From DUPQ01 sp022706885 (GTDB taxonomy: Bacteria > Bacillota > Clostridia > DUPQ01), in the NCBI GenBank assembly GCA_022706885.1, contig JAKJBR010000001.1, positions 1 to 64,000 on the forward strand: 64,000 nucleotides of DNA. Direction: 5' to 3'. Positions 23,704 to 33,455 of this stretch are shown here, in pieces. Each line of letters begins with the position of its first letter. Position 1 is the first letter of the stretch. Under the pieces are notes generated by a model. That model saw only the letters and a list, made by a program, of their open reading frames with translations, made no database searches and was not told the origin of the DNA. The translations under genes and the position numbers were made by a program.

Positions 23704-24777
23704 ATGAAAAAACTATTTAGTATCGTATTGGTAGTGGTGCTTTTGGTTTCTATGCTGTCCTTAGCAGGCTGCCAAGCTAAAACCTATGAGCTGGCAATGA
23801 TTACCGACGTAGGAGACATTGACGACAAGTCCTTTAACCAGGGAACATGGGAAGGATTGAGGGATTATGCGGTAGAGCATAAAATTACGCATAAGTATTA
23901 CAAACCTCTCGAAGTTTCCACAGATGCGTATCTTTCAGCTATCGATCTTGCAGTATCATCCGGAGCTAAAGTCATCGTAACACCGGGATTTATGTTTGAA
24001 GAAGCTATTTTTATTGCCCAAGACAGATATCCGGAAGTTATGTTCATACTTTTGGACGGTCAACCGCAAGATGCAGACTATAACAAGCGTATTGAAAAGA
24101 ATGTTTATGCAGTTATATATGCGGAAGAGCACTGCGGTTACCTTGCAGGTTATGCGGCTGTAGTAGACGGATATAGAAATTTAGGTTATCAGGGCGGAAT
24201 GGCTGTTCCGGCAGTTTGCAGATACGGATTCGGTTTTGTACAGGGTGCTAATGATGCAGCTAAAGAATTAGGACTTGCAAAAGGCGATGTTAAAATAATG
24301 TACAACTATTCCGGAGACTTTGCCGATACACCGGCATCACAGACAAGAGCTGCTGGCTGGTATCAGGCAGGAACCGAAGTTATCTTTGCAGCAGGCGGAA
24401 AAGTAGGAAACTCCGTTATGTCGGCAGCGGAAGCAGCCAATAAAGCGGTTATAGGTGTTGACGTTGACCAATCGGCGGAATCGCCTACGGTTATCTCTTC
24501 GGCAATGAAGGGCTTGGCAACAATGGTTCAGTACGGATTAAAAGAGTTCTATGCAGGAAAATTCCCCGGCGGACAAGTCGTAACAGTCGGTGCCGAATCC
24601 AATGCGGTAAGCCTTGCACCGTTCTCAACTTCAAAATGGAAAACCTTCTCACAGGCAGACTATGATGCATTATTTGCAAAATTGGCTAACGGAACCTTGG
24701 CTCCGGAAAAGGATAACGACAGAACAAATCCCACGGAACTCAAACTGGATTATGTTAAATTAACTTTTGTTGAATAA
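23704..24777 (+). CDS. BMP-family nucleoside-binding lipoprotein
   Basis: 357 aa. Lipoprotein signal with lipobox LAGC (C23) for outer-face membrane anchoring. The mature part is a BMP/PnrA domain: DVGDIDDKSFNQGTWEG near the start is the family hallmark, and the YAAVVDGYRNLGYQGG and GVDVDQ segments are also typical. It is the substrate-binding component for the ABC system that follows (ATPase plus two permeases), which in this family imports nucleosides. A strong terminator after it should let the binding protein be made in excess over the transporter. Confidence 0.93.
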   Translation: MKKLFSIVLVVVLLVSMLSLAGCQAKTYELAMITDVGDIDDKSFNQGTWEGLRDYAVEHKITHKYYKPLEVSTDAYLSAIDLAVSSGAKVIVTPGFMFEEAIFIAQDRYPEVMFILLDGQPQDADYNKRIEKNVYAVIYAEEHCGYLAGYAAVVDGYRNLGYQGGMAVPAVCRYGFGFVQGANDAAKELGLAKGDVKIMYNYSGDFADTPASQTRAAGWYQAGTEVIFAAGGKVGNSVMSAAEAANKAVIGVDVDQSAESPTVISSAMKGLATMVQYGLKEFYAGKFPGGQVVTVGAESNAVSLAPFSTSKWKTFSQADYDALFAKLANGTLAPEKDNDRTNPTELKLDYVKLTFVE

Positions 24778-24797
24778 GAGTAAAACAAGGAAGAAAC

Positions 24798-24829
24798 AAA
24801 AACTGCCGTGTAAAAGCGGCAGTTTTTTT
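24798..24829 (+). terminator. Intra-operon rho-independent terminator after the BMP gene
   Basis: CTGCCG/CGGCAG stem (extended by A-T pairs) with an 8-nt loop, followed by seven Ts. Confidence 0.88.
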
Positions 24830-24957
24830 ATCGTTAATTACTATATGCTTCTGTTTTTTTCTTTTTTTTACTTTAGCCGTTATTCTTTATTTATTATTCT
24901 TCTCAAATAATATATAATAATGTAAGTTAAAAACACTTATAGCCAAGGAGCAAATTT

Positions 24958-26487
24958 ATGGATTACATCATCGAGATGTTGAACATCAGGAAGGAATTTC
25001 CCGGTATTGTCGCTAACGATGATATCACCCTCCGGATTAAAAAAACCGAAATACATGCACTTTTGGGTGAGAACGGAGCAGGAAAAAGCACCCTTATGAG
25101 TGTACTTTTCGGTCTGTATAAACCGGAGGCGGGCATCATAAAATTAAGAGGCAAAGAGATTGACATTTCCGATCCCAAGACGGCAAGTCATCTGGGCATA
25201 GGAATGGTTCATCAGCACTTCAAACTGGTGGAAGATTTTACAGTACTGGAAAACATAATATTGGGTGCGGAAACGGTAAAAAACGGCTTTCTTAAGATGG
25301 ATGAAGCAAAAAAGAAGGTAATGGAACTGAGCAACCGCTACAAGCTGTATATAGATCCCGATGCAAAAGTGTCGACCATTACCGTCGGCATGCAGCAACG
25401 AGTGGAAATACTTAAAATGCTGTACAGGGAGAATGAAATACTTATCTTTGACGAACCAACGGCGGTTCTTACTCCACAGGAAATTGATGAATTGATGGGC
25501 ATAATGAAAGAACTGTCCAAAGAAGGAAAGTCTTTGATATTCATTACTCATAAACTGGAGGAAATAAAGAAAGTCGCCGACAGGGTTACCGTTTTAAGAA
25601 GAGGAAAATGCATCGGTACCTATAACGTACAGGATGTCACCAAAGAATCCTTGAGTGAAATGATGGTCGGAAGAAAGGTGCAGTTTACGGTAGACAAAAA
25701 AGATATTACTCCGGGTGAAACCATCTTTGAAGTTAAAAACCTTTCCATGAAGACCAAAGGCTCAACCAAGAATACTCTGAATAAAATATCTTTCAAGGTC
25801 AGAAAAAATGAAATAGTGTGCATAGCGGGAATAGACGGTAACGGACAGAGTGAGCTGGTCTATGCGCTTACAGGCATACGACATTTTGACCAAGGGCAGA
25901 TACTTGTTCACGGAGAGGATTGGACCAAGAAAAGTATAAGATACAGAAATTCCCACGGAATGAGCCATATCCCCGAAGACCGGCATAAATACGGACTTAT
26001 ACTGGAATACAGTATGGCATATAACCTTATACTTCAGACATATTTCACCGACAGGTTTCAAAAGAGAGGTTTTCTCAAGAATGACAGTATACATGAATAT
26101 GCAGACGGTTTGATTAAAAAGTACGACATACGAAGCGGACAGGGCGCACGGACCGTTACAAGATCCATGTCGGGAGGTAATCAGCAGAAAGTAATATTGG
26201 CCAGAGAAATAGACAAAGACCCTTCCATAATGATAGCCGTCCAACCGGCAAGAGGTCTGGATGTCGGAGCCACGGAATTCATTCATAAGCGACTGGTAGA
26301 GCAAAGAGAGAGCGGAAAAGCGGTTTTGCTTATTTCACTGGAACTGGAAGAAATAATGAACTTAAGTGACAGAATACTTGTTATATATGAAGGAGAATTG
26401 GTGGGTGATCTTGATCCTAAAAAGACCACCATACAGGAGTTGGGCCTGTATATGGCAGGAGCAAAAAGAGATGAGGTGAAAGCATGA
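24958..26487 (+). CDS. Nucleoside ABC transporter ATP-binding protein (two fused NBDs)
   Basis: 509 aa with two ATPase domains. The first (residues 1-240) has Walker A GENGAGKST and Walker B ILIFDEPTAVL. The second (~255-505) has a degenerate Walker A (GIDGNGQSE) and signature SGGNQQK, the usual asymmetry in sugar/nucleoside importers of the RbsA/NupA type. It energises uptake through the two permeases that follow; the 4-nt overlap (ATGA) with the next gene supports one complex. An AAGGAG site precedes the ATG. Purine- versus pyrimidine-nucleoside preference is not visible, but the neighbouring Pdp points to pyrimidines. Confidence 0.93.
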   Translation: MDYIIEMLNIRKEFPGIVANDDITLRIKKTEIHALLGENGAGKSTLMSVLFGLYKPEAGIIKLRGKEIDISDPKTASHLGIGMVHQHFKLVEDFTVLENIILGAETVKNGFLKMDEAKKKVMELSNRYKLYIDPDAKVSTITVGMQQRVEILKMLYRENEILIFDEPTAVLTPQEIDELMGIMKELSKEGKSLIFITHKLEEIKKVADRVTVLRRGKCIGTYNVQDVTKESLSEMMVGRKVQFTVDKKDITPGETIFEVKNLSMKTKGSTKNTLNKISFKVRKNEIVCIAGIDGNGQSELVYALTGIRHFDQGQILVHGEDWTKKSIRYRNSHGMSHIPEDRHKYGLILEYSMAYNLILQTYFTDRFQKRGFLKNDSIHEYADGLIKKYDIRSGQGARTVTRSMSGGNQQKVILAREIDKDPSIMIAVQPARGLDVGATEFIHKRLVEQRESGKAVLLISLELEEIMNLSDRILVIYEGELVGDLDPKKTTIQELGLYMAGAKRDEVKA

Positions 26488-27653
26488 GTAACCGAAATTC
26501 CATGAATCAGTTTTTTGACAGATTAAGCAGAAAAAAAGGGACGGGAAGCTTTATTTCCTCTTTAGTAGCCATAGGAATAGGTCTTGTAATAGGACTTATA
26601 ATTCTTCTAATATCCAATCCCCGGGAAGCCTTTGCGGGATTTTTTACCATGCTTATCGGAGGTTTTAACGACGGGACAAGAAGTTTCGGAAATGTCTTCT
26701 ATCTTGCCACACCTATCATAATGACGGGGCTGGCGGTGGGATTCGCATTCAAGACCGGACTGTTCAATATAGGAGCAAGCGGTCAGTTTATCGTAGGGGC
26801 ATATGTTGCGGTACTTATCGGAGTAAAACTTCCTCAGTTGGGAGGCTTCCAGTGGGTTTTGGGCATATTGGCCGCCATGGCTATAGGGACGATATGGGGA
26901 GCAGTACCGGGACTTTTAAAGGCTTATCTCAATGTTCACGAAGTAATAGCCTCTATTATGATGAACTACATAGGCATGTTTATGGTTAACTACCTTATAA
27001 AACAAACTGTGCTCAATGTATATACCAACAGATCGCTTGCCGTGGCTCCGACCGCAAACATACCCAAGATGGGTCTTACGGCGATATTCCCGGGATCCAG
27101 TATAAACGGCGGGTTACTCGTAGCAATACTGTTTGTAATACTCATGTATATAATTCTGGAAAAGACCACTTTCGGATATGAACTTAAAGCCTGCGGACAT
27201 AACAGGTTCGCAGCAAAATACGCAGGAATAAATGAAAACAGAAACATAGTCCTTTCCATGGCAATATCCGGAATGCTTGCAGGTGTCGGAGGGGCCTTAC
27301 ACTATTTGTCCGGTGCGGGCGTATATATCGAGGTCGTGGATGTTCTGGCCGCTCAGGGGTTCACGGGAATATCCGTTTCACTTTTAGGCATGAGCAATCC
27401 CATAGGCGTCTTCTTCGCAGGCATATTCATAGCATGGCTGCAGATAGGCGGCTTCTATATGCAAAGATACAGCTTTGTTCCGGAGTTCATACAGATTATA
27501 ACGGCAATTATAATTTACTGTTCCGCAGCATCTCTGCTTATTCGGAACTATCTGGAATTGCGGCAACTTAAGAAAGACGAGAAACTTTCCGCCGATTCCG
27601 ATAATGACACGGCGGATATTGTTAATGTTGAAAATCAAGGAGGTGGCAACTGA
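26484..27653 (+). CDS. Nucleoside ABC transporter permease 1
   Basis: 389 aa, multi-spanning BPD_transp_2 permease. A soluble N-terminal stretch of ~25 residues precedes the first helix. The conserved FNIGASGQF region near 95, NYIG near 155 and the YELKACGHNRFAAKYAGI cytoplasmic loop near 240 are characteristic of the BMP/nucleoside group. It overlaps the upstream ATPase by 4 nt and the second permease by 1 nt, fitting a heterodimeric channel. The acidic Asp/Asn-rich C-terminal tail is unremarkable. Confidence 0.92.
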   Translation: MSNRNSMNQFFDRLSRKKGTGSFISSLVAIGIGLVIGLIILLISNPREAFAGFFTMLIGGFNDGTRSFGNVFYLATPIIMTGLAVGFAFKTGLFNIGASGQFIVGAYVAVLIGVKLPQLGGFQWVLGILAAMAIGTIWGAVPGLLKAYLNVHEVIASIMMNYIGMFMVNYLIKQTVLNVYTNRSLAVAPTANIPKMGLTAIFPGSSINGGLLVAILFVILMYIILEKTTFGYELKACGHNRFAAKYAGINENRNIVLSMAISGMLAGVGGALHYLSGAGVYIEVVDVLAAQGFTGISVSLLGMSNPIGVFFAGIFIAWLQIGGFYMQRYSFVPEFIQIITAIIIYCSAASLLIRNYLELRQLKKDEKLSADSDNDTADIVNVENQGGGN

Positions 27654-28612
27654 TGGATATGCTATATCTTTTACTCAGACAGACCATGTATTTTTCCATT
27701 CCTTTACTTATAGTGGCTTTAGGAGGCATGTTTTCCGAAAGAAGCGGCGTAACCAATATAGCGCTTGAAGGAATCATGGTAATGGGAGGATTTACCGGCA
27801 TATATTTTATCAATCAAATGCAATCGCAGATGAGCGGGCAGTGGCTGCTGGTTCTGGCTATTTTCATAGCCATGGCGGGAGGTTTGCTTTTATCTCTTCC
27901 GCATGCATATGCTTCGGTTAATCTTAAAGCCGATCAGGTCATATCGGGAACCGCACTTAATATGTTTGCACCCGCTTTCGTCATTTATATAGCCAGAATG
28001 ATACAGCCTTCGGGAATAGCCAATGTTTCCTTTAAAAACACTTTCTTTATACACAAAGTTCCGGTGCTTTGTGACATACCGGTAATAGGGGATATTCTTT
28101 TCAGGAATACATATATAACCACATTCTTAGGCTTTTTCATACTTATAGTTTCCGCAGTAGTTCTGTATAAAACCCGTTTCGGAATGAGATTGAGGGCTTG
28201 CGGAGAGCACCCTCAGGCTGCCGATTCGGTGGGAATTAATGTATATAAAATGAGATATATAGGCGTTATGATTTCCGGAGTGCTTGCCGGACTGGGCGGG
28301 CTTGTTCTGACCGTTCCCATATCCACCGAGTTTAAGGGAGCCGTTAACGGATACGGATTTTTGGCATTGGCCGTTCTTATTTTCGGACAGTGGAAACCTA
28401 TGAGAATATTGTGGGCATCTTTGTTCTTCGGGTTTATGCAGACAATATCGGCAGCCTATTCGGCAATACCCTTCCTGTTGAATCTGAATATACCTTCGGA
28501 ATTCTTCAAGATGACTCCGTATATAGCTACACTTATAGTGCTTGCATTCTCGTCGAAATCCAGTAAAGCTCCGAAAGCTGTAGGTCAACCGTATGACCAG
28601 GGGGCCAGATAA
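27653..28612 (+). CDS. Nucleoside ABC transporter permease 2
   Basis: 319 aa, second BPD_transp_2 permease, with the FSERSGVTNIALEG motif near residue 25 and the FGMRLRACGEHPQAADSVG loop near 180. It partners permease 1. The start overlaps the upstream TGA, and a GGAGGTGG site lies within the end of the previous gene. The Pdp gene begins 3 nt after its stop. Confidence 0.93.
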   Translation: MDMLYLLLRQTMYFSIPLLIVALGGMFSERSGVTNIALEGIMVMGGFTGIYFINQMQSQMSGQWLLVLAIFIAMAGGLLLSLPHAYASVNLKADQVISGTALNMFAPAFVIYIARMIQPSGIANVSFKNTFFIHKVPVLCDIPVIGDILFRNTYITTFLGFFILIVSAVVLYKTRFGMRLRACGEHPQAADSVGINVYKMRYIGVMISGVLAGLGGLVLTVPISTEFKGAVNGYGFLALAVLIFGQWKPMRILWASLFFGFMQTISAAYSAIPFLLNLNIPSEFFKMTPYIATLIVLAFSSKSSKAPKAVGQPYDQGAR

Positions 28613-28615
28613 GTC

Positions 28616-29917
28616 ATGAGAATGTATGACATCATACAAAGAAAAAGAGATAAACATCAACTGGCTGATGAAGAAATCCGATACTTTGTAAAAGGATATA
28701 CCGGCGGCGCCATACCCGATTATCAGGCTGCCGCTTTACTGATGGCAATCTTTCTCAACGGCATGAATGATCATGAAACTTCCGTGCTTACTCTGGCTAT
28801 GGCTCAATCGGGAGATATGATTGATTTATCGGCCGTAAACGGAATCACCGTGGACAAACACAGTACCGGAGGAGTGGGAGACAAAACTTCTTTGATAGTG
28901 GCTCCCTGTGTGGCTTCTTTGGGCTTTAAAGTAGCCAAAATGAGCGGAAGAGGGCTGGGACATACCGGAGGTACGGTAGATAAATTGGAGTCCATTCCCG
29001 GCTACAGGACCTCTTTGGACAGACAGGAGTTTATCGATAATGTAAACAGGATAGGAATAGCGTTGGTCGGACAGAGCGGTAATCTTGCTCCCGCCGACAA
29101 AAAAATATATGCATTGCGTGATGTGACGGCGACTATAGATTGTCTTCCGCTTATAGTGTCCAGCATAATGAGCAAAAAAATAGCGGCCGGATCACAAAAC
29201 ATTCTGTTGGATGTCAAGGTGGGAACGGGATCTTTTACGCCCAAACTGGAAGATGCTGTTATTCTTGCGCAGAAAATGGTAGATACGGGAAAGCTTGCGG
29301 GACGAAACATTGCCGCATTGATCACCAATATGGATGTACCTTTGGGAAATGCCATAGGCAACAGCATGGAGATAATCGAGGCCTGTGAAATACTCAAGAA
29401 CAAGGGGCCTTCCGATTTGAGGGAAGTGTGCGTGGAGCTGTCTGCATATATGGTGTCGCTTTGCACGCAAGATTCTTATGAAAATTGCAGAAGAAAAGTT
29501 TTACAAACCTTTGCGGACGGGTCGGCTTTTGAAAAATTCAGACAACTGGTTTCCGCTCAGGGTGGCGATGTGGCATTTATAGACAATACGGATAAGTTTA
29601 AAAAAGCGTTTTACACACATGATGTATTATCCTTACGCTCCGGTTTTATAAGTTCAATGGATACCGCTAATATAGGCAGAGTCTCTCTGATGCTGGGTGC
29701 CGGACGTGAAAAAAAGGAAGACTCCATTGATTATGATGCGGGAATATATATACATGCTAAAACAGGAGACAGTATAAAAAAAGGTCAGCTTCTGGCAACA
29801 CTATATACCAACAGAAAACATATACTGCCTGATGCGGAAAATGAATATCTGAGCTCTTTGACCTTTTCCGAAAACTTGCCGCCTCCACAAAAACTTATAT
29901 ACCAAATAGTAAAATGA
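28616..29917 (+). CDS. pdp: Pyrimidine-nucleoside phosphorylase
   Basis: 433 aa. It phosphorolyses uridine, thymidine and deoxyuridine to base plus (deoxy)ribose-1-phosphate. The signature KHSTGGVGDKTSL near residue 80 is intact, as are the N-terminal RMYDIIQRKRD and the GRGLGHTGGT loop. It belongs to the same salvage unit as the ABC importer; with deoC upstream it provides a route from imported deoxynucleosides to central metabolism. Thymidine phosphorylase (DeoA) is the alternative name within the family. Confidence 0.93.
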   Translation: MRMYDIIQRKRDKHQLADEEIRYFVKGYTGGAIPDYQAAALLMAIFLNGMNDHETSVLTLAMAQSGDMIDLSAVNGITVDKHSTGGVGDKTSLIVAPCVASLGFKVAKMSGRGLGHTGGTVDKLESIPGYRTSLDRQEFIDNVNRIGIALVGQSGNLAPADKKIYALRDVTATIDCLPLIVSSIMSKKIAAGSQNILLDVKVGTGSFTPKLEDAVILAQKMVDTGKLAGRNIAALITNMDVPLGNAIGNSMEIIEACEILKNKGPSDLREVCVELSAYMVSLCTQDSYENCRRKVLQTFADGSAFEKFRQLVSAQGGDVAFIDNTDKFKKAFYTHDVLSLRSGFISSMDTANIGRVSLMLGAGREKKEDSIDYDAGIYIHAKTGDSIKKGQLLATLYTNRKHILPDAENEYLSSLTFSENLPPPQKLIYQIVK

Positions 29918-29950
29918 TAGTATAATATTGGGCATTGGAGTTGTTTAAGC

Positions 29951-30928
29951 ATGGGAAAAGGCAAATTTATATTAGATTTCAAAAACAGACAGCATAGAGT
30001 TGCGGTAATATCCGTAGTTATTGCCGTTCTTCTGATTGTTCTTTCAGTGCTTCTTTTTAAACTGTTCAATAAATCATACAATAGTTATGAAGGCAACTCT
30101 CCGTCCAATATCATAAGCAACGGTCTTGTAGCATGCGAAGACGGTTACCTTTACTACACCAGATTTGATGCCGGCTCCAAAATATTCAGGTTGGATATAA
30201 AGAGCGGTAAAGAAAAACTCGTATATGCCGCAAATGCCAAATACTTGAATGTGCTGGCGGGATATATTTACTATATTGACGGCAGCAACGGAAATATAAA
30301 GAGGATAACCGTTTCGGGAACCGATGAACTGCTATTGAAAGACAGCATATGTTCCAATCTTTATGTAACTACAGACTGGATATACTATATTGACAACAAA
30401 GAGAACAATTCCATTTACAGAATGAGTATGCACGACTATATTCCGGAAAAATTAGCCGAGGAAAGCGCAACCTCCGTTTCGGTTCATGACGGGTTCCTGT
30501 ACTTCATAAACTATCTGGATAATAACGGCATATATCGTCTGGATTTGAAAACAAAAAAAGTGTCACCGGTTCTTAAACAGCACACAATCTTCTACACCGT
30601 AAAAGACAATCTTATCTATTACACAAATACAAACGATGAATCCTATATCTACAGCATGAATCTTGACGGTTCGGGGAACAAGCGGCTGGAAGGTGTCAAG
30701 GGCTGGTTTCTTGCAAACTCACCGGATGATCCGGAGTTTCTTTACTTTATGTCACCTACCGGATCTATGAAGAAAGTGAATCTTTCATCACTTAACCAGA
30801 TGACCGTAACCAATGACGAATGTGCATATATAAATATTGTGGAAAATTTCATTGTTTATCTCAACCGGGATGACAATCATTATTATATACTGGACAAAAC
30901 AACCGGTAAAAGTACAGTTTTAAGATAA
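29951..30928 (+). CDS. Membrane-anchored DUF5050 beta-propeller protein
   Basis: 325 aa. A short basic N-terminus and one transmembrane helix (about residues 17-37) anchor an extracytoplasmic domain made of ~40-residue repeats with the pattern G-x-L/I-Y-Y-x-x-x-x...I-Y-R-x-x-x. These YY/IYR repeats are the DUF5050 (LRP1-like beta-propeller) signature and suggest about six blades. No catalytic motif is visible. A TATAAT (29921-29926) lies 25 nt before the start. Two secreted proteins follow, so it may belong to a cell-surface module. Confidence 0.8.
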   Translation: MGKGKFILDFKNRQHRVAVISVVIAVLLIVLSVLLFKLFNKSYNSYEGNSPSNIISNGLVACEDGYLYYTRFDAGSKIFRLDIKSGKEKLVYAANAKYLNVLAGYIYYIDGSNGNIKRITVSGTDELLLKDSICSNLYVTTDWIYYIDNKENNSIYRMSMHDYIPEKLAEESATSVSVHDGFLYFINYLDNNGIYRLDLKTKKVSPVLKQHTIFYTVKDNLIYYTNTNDESYIYSMNLDGSGNKRLEGVKGWFLANSPDDPEFLYFMSPTGSMKKVNLSSLNQMTVTNDECAYINIVENFIVYLNRDDNHYYILDKTTGKSTVLR

Positions 30929-30937
30929 TCGTCGGCA

Positions 30938-30966
30938 TTGCTGATTTATTCCGGATATTGTATTAT
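30938..30966 (+). promoter_or_regulatory. Predicted promoter immediately before the subtilase gene
   Basis: TTGCTG (30938-30943), a 17-bp spacer and TATTAT (30961-30966). The -10 ends only 9 nt before the chosen ATG, so transcripts from here would be nearly leaderless. Confidence 0.5.
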
Positions 30967-30975
30967 TATAATATT

Positions 30976-33423
30976 ATGAAGAAATCTGTAAGGATTACAT
31001 TTGCTTGGCTGCTAATAATCACTTTATGCTTTTCCTTTGTTTCTGTCGGTGCACAGGAGGATTTTTTTGACGCCAGGTATTACTGGTTGTATTCTTCCGC
31101 CATACCTTCCGCCTGGAAACTGCTTGCGGATATTCCCACAGAATCGGTCACCGTTGCGGTAATAGACACCGGAATCGAGTCGGATAATCCTCACTTGAAA
31201 GACAGAATTGATTCGCGGGGACGTAATTTTGTGCTTTCTTATGCTTCCGACAAAGTTGAAGACAAGCAGGGACACGGAACGGCAATTGCCGGCATCATTG
31301 CAGCAGTTCCTACCGAGGAAAACAATTATTACGGAGTCTGCGGTAATGTGGATGTTAAAATTCTCCCTTTAAAAGTATACGGCGATATTTCCGGCACATT
31401 GCAGATGCAATACATAATAGATGCTATTTATTATGCGATTGAGATGAATGCGGATGTAATTAATATAAGTATAGATATTCCCAACTATGACGAAGGTCTG
31501 CAGATAGCTTGTCTGGCCGCATATGAGAAATCCATTCCCATAATAGCCTCTGCCGGCAATAAGAGCAGTGAATATTACTCTTATCCCTCTTCCTGCTACG
31601 GTGTAATATCGGTATCGGCTCTTTCATTGTACGATGATGATTACTTTTTATCCTCTCCGTTTTCTTCCTATAACGATCAGGTGGATTTAAGTGCTCACGG
31701 AGAAGATATTTACACGATAGGATTAAACGGAACATATAACTTTTTAAGCGGTTCCTCTTTTTCCGCTGCAATAGTAGCCGGTGCGGCGGCAATACTCAAA
31801 GCTGTCAATAAAAGCCTTACCCCTCTGGAAATAGAAACCATATTGTGTGCAAGTGCGGACAAACTTACCGATAAGGGAAGAAATAATTATTACGGTTACG
31901 GGAAGCTCAATCTGTTCTCCGCATTGACTCTGGATTTGGACTCCCTGATATATCAGTCGGAAACACAGCAGCCCTCGGAGGGAACTTCTCCTTTTTCTTT
32001 TGAATATACCGACCGTAAAACAACATTGTCCTGCGGTCTTTCTTACGGATTATGGTTGGACCAAAATAATAAGGTTATGAGTGCCGGTGATTCTTCTTTC
32101 GGAAAATCCGATGTTGCTCAATGGTCGGATATAATATCCGTTGCCGCGGGAGATTCCTTTTCTTTAGGATTAAGAAGTGACGGAACATTGCGATATACCG
32201 GTTTCTCCGGCTCTTATGCATTGAATGTGGCCCATTGGACATCGCTAAAGCAGGTTTCTGCAGGTTCTCTCCATACTGCGGCGGTTACAACCGCAGGTTC
32301 CGTTTTGACTATGGGAAGCAACAGTGCCGGCCAATGCAATATCGGTATTATAGCGGGAGTTTCCAAAGTGGAATGCGGTTCAATGCACACTGTATGTTTA
32401 AGATCCAACGGTACTGTCAGAAGTGTAGGCGCAAACTTTTTCGGTGAAACCAACACTTCGGGTTGGTCGGATATAGTTTCCGTTGCTGCGGGAAACGGTT
32501 TCACGCTGGGACTGAAATCCGACGGCACCGTGTTGGCAACCGGCAACAACCGCTTTAAACAGACGGATGTCTCATCATGGCATAATATCATAGAGGTCTT
32601 TGCAGGGTATAATTACTCTGTGGGACTTAAGGCGGACGGAACGCTTGTATATACAGGATTAGCAACGGAGATGTCCTCTTCTCTGCAGGAATTAAGCAAT
32701 ATCAAGACTCTCTCCTGCAACAGAGATATGATGATTCTCAAAACAAATGATAATGAAATTATTATTCTGGGAAACACCGGCGCACAGGAGCGTTCGACAA
32801 ATAAAGTTTATGTATACAGCTTTGACGATATAGCACAGGATTACTGGGCTGCTACATACATAAACCTTGTATCCCGATTGGGTATTATTAACGGTGTATA
32901 CAGCGGAACGGGGTACATATATATCCCTCATGTGCATATGACCAGACAGGAATTCTTCAAAGTTATTCTGGAAACTATGAGCATTCCTACGAATGTTGAT
33001 GCGGATATTGAGATTTTCGAAGATTATGAAGATGTGGATTCCTGGAGTCTTCCGTACATTAAAACCGCATATTACTACGGATATCTTACCGGAAGTACAG
33101 ATGATGAAGGTAAGGTGTATATAAGACCTAAAGACCCGATTTCTCGGGCGGAAGCTGCAGTCATAATGGGGCGTGTAATAGGTTTAACGGAAAGTCCCGA
33201 CATGGAATATGCCGATAAAGATACTGTACCCTTGTGGGCATATGATGCAATCTCTTACTTTTCACATATGAAGGTGCTCAACGGTTATCCGGACGGCACA
33301 ATTGCACCGAATAACAACTTATACCGTTCGGAAGCTGCCGCTATCATCTGCAGACTTTACAGTTATGTGTTGAATGCTTATACTTTTAATCATGTCGATA
33401 ATGTAGCAGAAACTGCAGATTAA
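30976..33423 (+). CDS. Secreted subtilase with RCC1-like repeats and three SLH domains
   Basis: 815 aa from the ATG at 30976, which gives a standard signal peptide (residues 1-27). The S8 protease domain (~35-320) has the complete triad: D64 (VIDTG), H100 (GHGT) and S261 (SGSSFSA), plus oxyanion N195 (SAGN). Residues ~345-590 contain RCC1/tubulin-suppressor-like repeats (recurring V-x-A-G-x-x-F/H-S/T-x-G-L-K/R-x-D/N-G-T). Three SLH repeats (~615-800) would bind the protein to secondary wall polymer. The outcome should be a wall-anchored protease with a propeller-like interaction domain. No Shine-Dalgarno site is visible. Confidence 0.9.
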   Translation: MKKSVRITFAWLLIITLCFSFVSVGAQEDFFDARYYWLYSSAIPSAWKLLADIPTESVTVAVIDTGIESDNPHLKDRIDSRGRNFVLSYASDKVEDKQGHGTAIAGIIAAVPTEENNYYGVCGNVDVKILPLKVYGDISGTLQMQYIIDAIYYAIEMNADVINISIDIPNYDEGLQIACLAAYEKSIPIIASAGNKSSEYYSYPSSCYGVISVSALSLYDDDYFLSSPFSSYNDQVDLSAHGEDIYTIGLNGTYNFLSGSSFSAAIVAGAAAILKAVNKSLTPLEIETILCASADKLTDKGRNNYYGYGKLNLFSALTLDLDSLIYQSETQQPSEGTSPFSFEYTDRKTTLSCGLSYGLWLDQNNKVMSAGDSSFGKSDVAQWSDIISVAAGDSFSLGLRSDGTLRYTGFSGSYALNVAHWTSLKQVSAGSLHTAAVTTAGSVLTMGSNSAGQCNIGIIAGVSKVECGSMHTVCLRSNGTVRSVGANFFGETNTSGWSDIVSVAAGNGFTLGLKSDGTVLATGNNRFKQTDVSSWHNIIEVFAGYNYSVGLKADGTLVYTGLATEMSSSLQELSNIKTLSCNRDMMILKTNDNEIIILGNTGAQERSTNKVYVYSFDDIAQDYWAATYINLVSRLGIINGVYSGTGYIYIPHVHMTRQEFFKVILETMSIPTNVDADIEIFEDYEDVDSWSLPYIKTAYYYGYLTGSTDDEGKVYIRPKDPISRAEAAVIMGRVIGLTESPDMEYADKDTVPLWAYDAISYFSHMKVLNGYPDGTIAPNNNLYRSEAAAIICRLYSYVLNAYTFNHVDNVAETAD

Positions 33424-33455
33424 GCACACAATATGAAAGAAGAAGAGGTAGTAAA

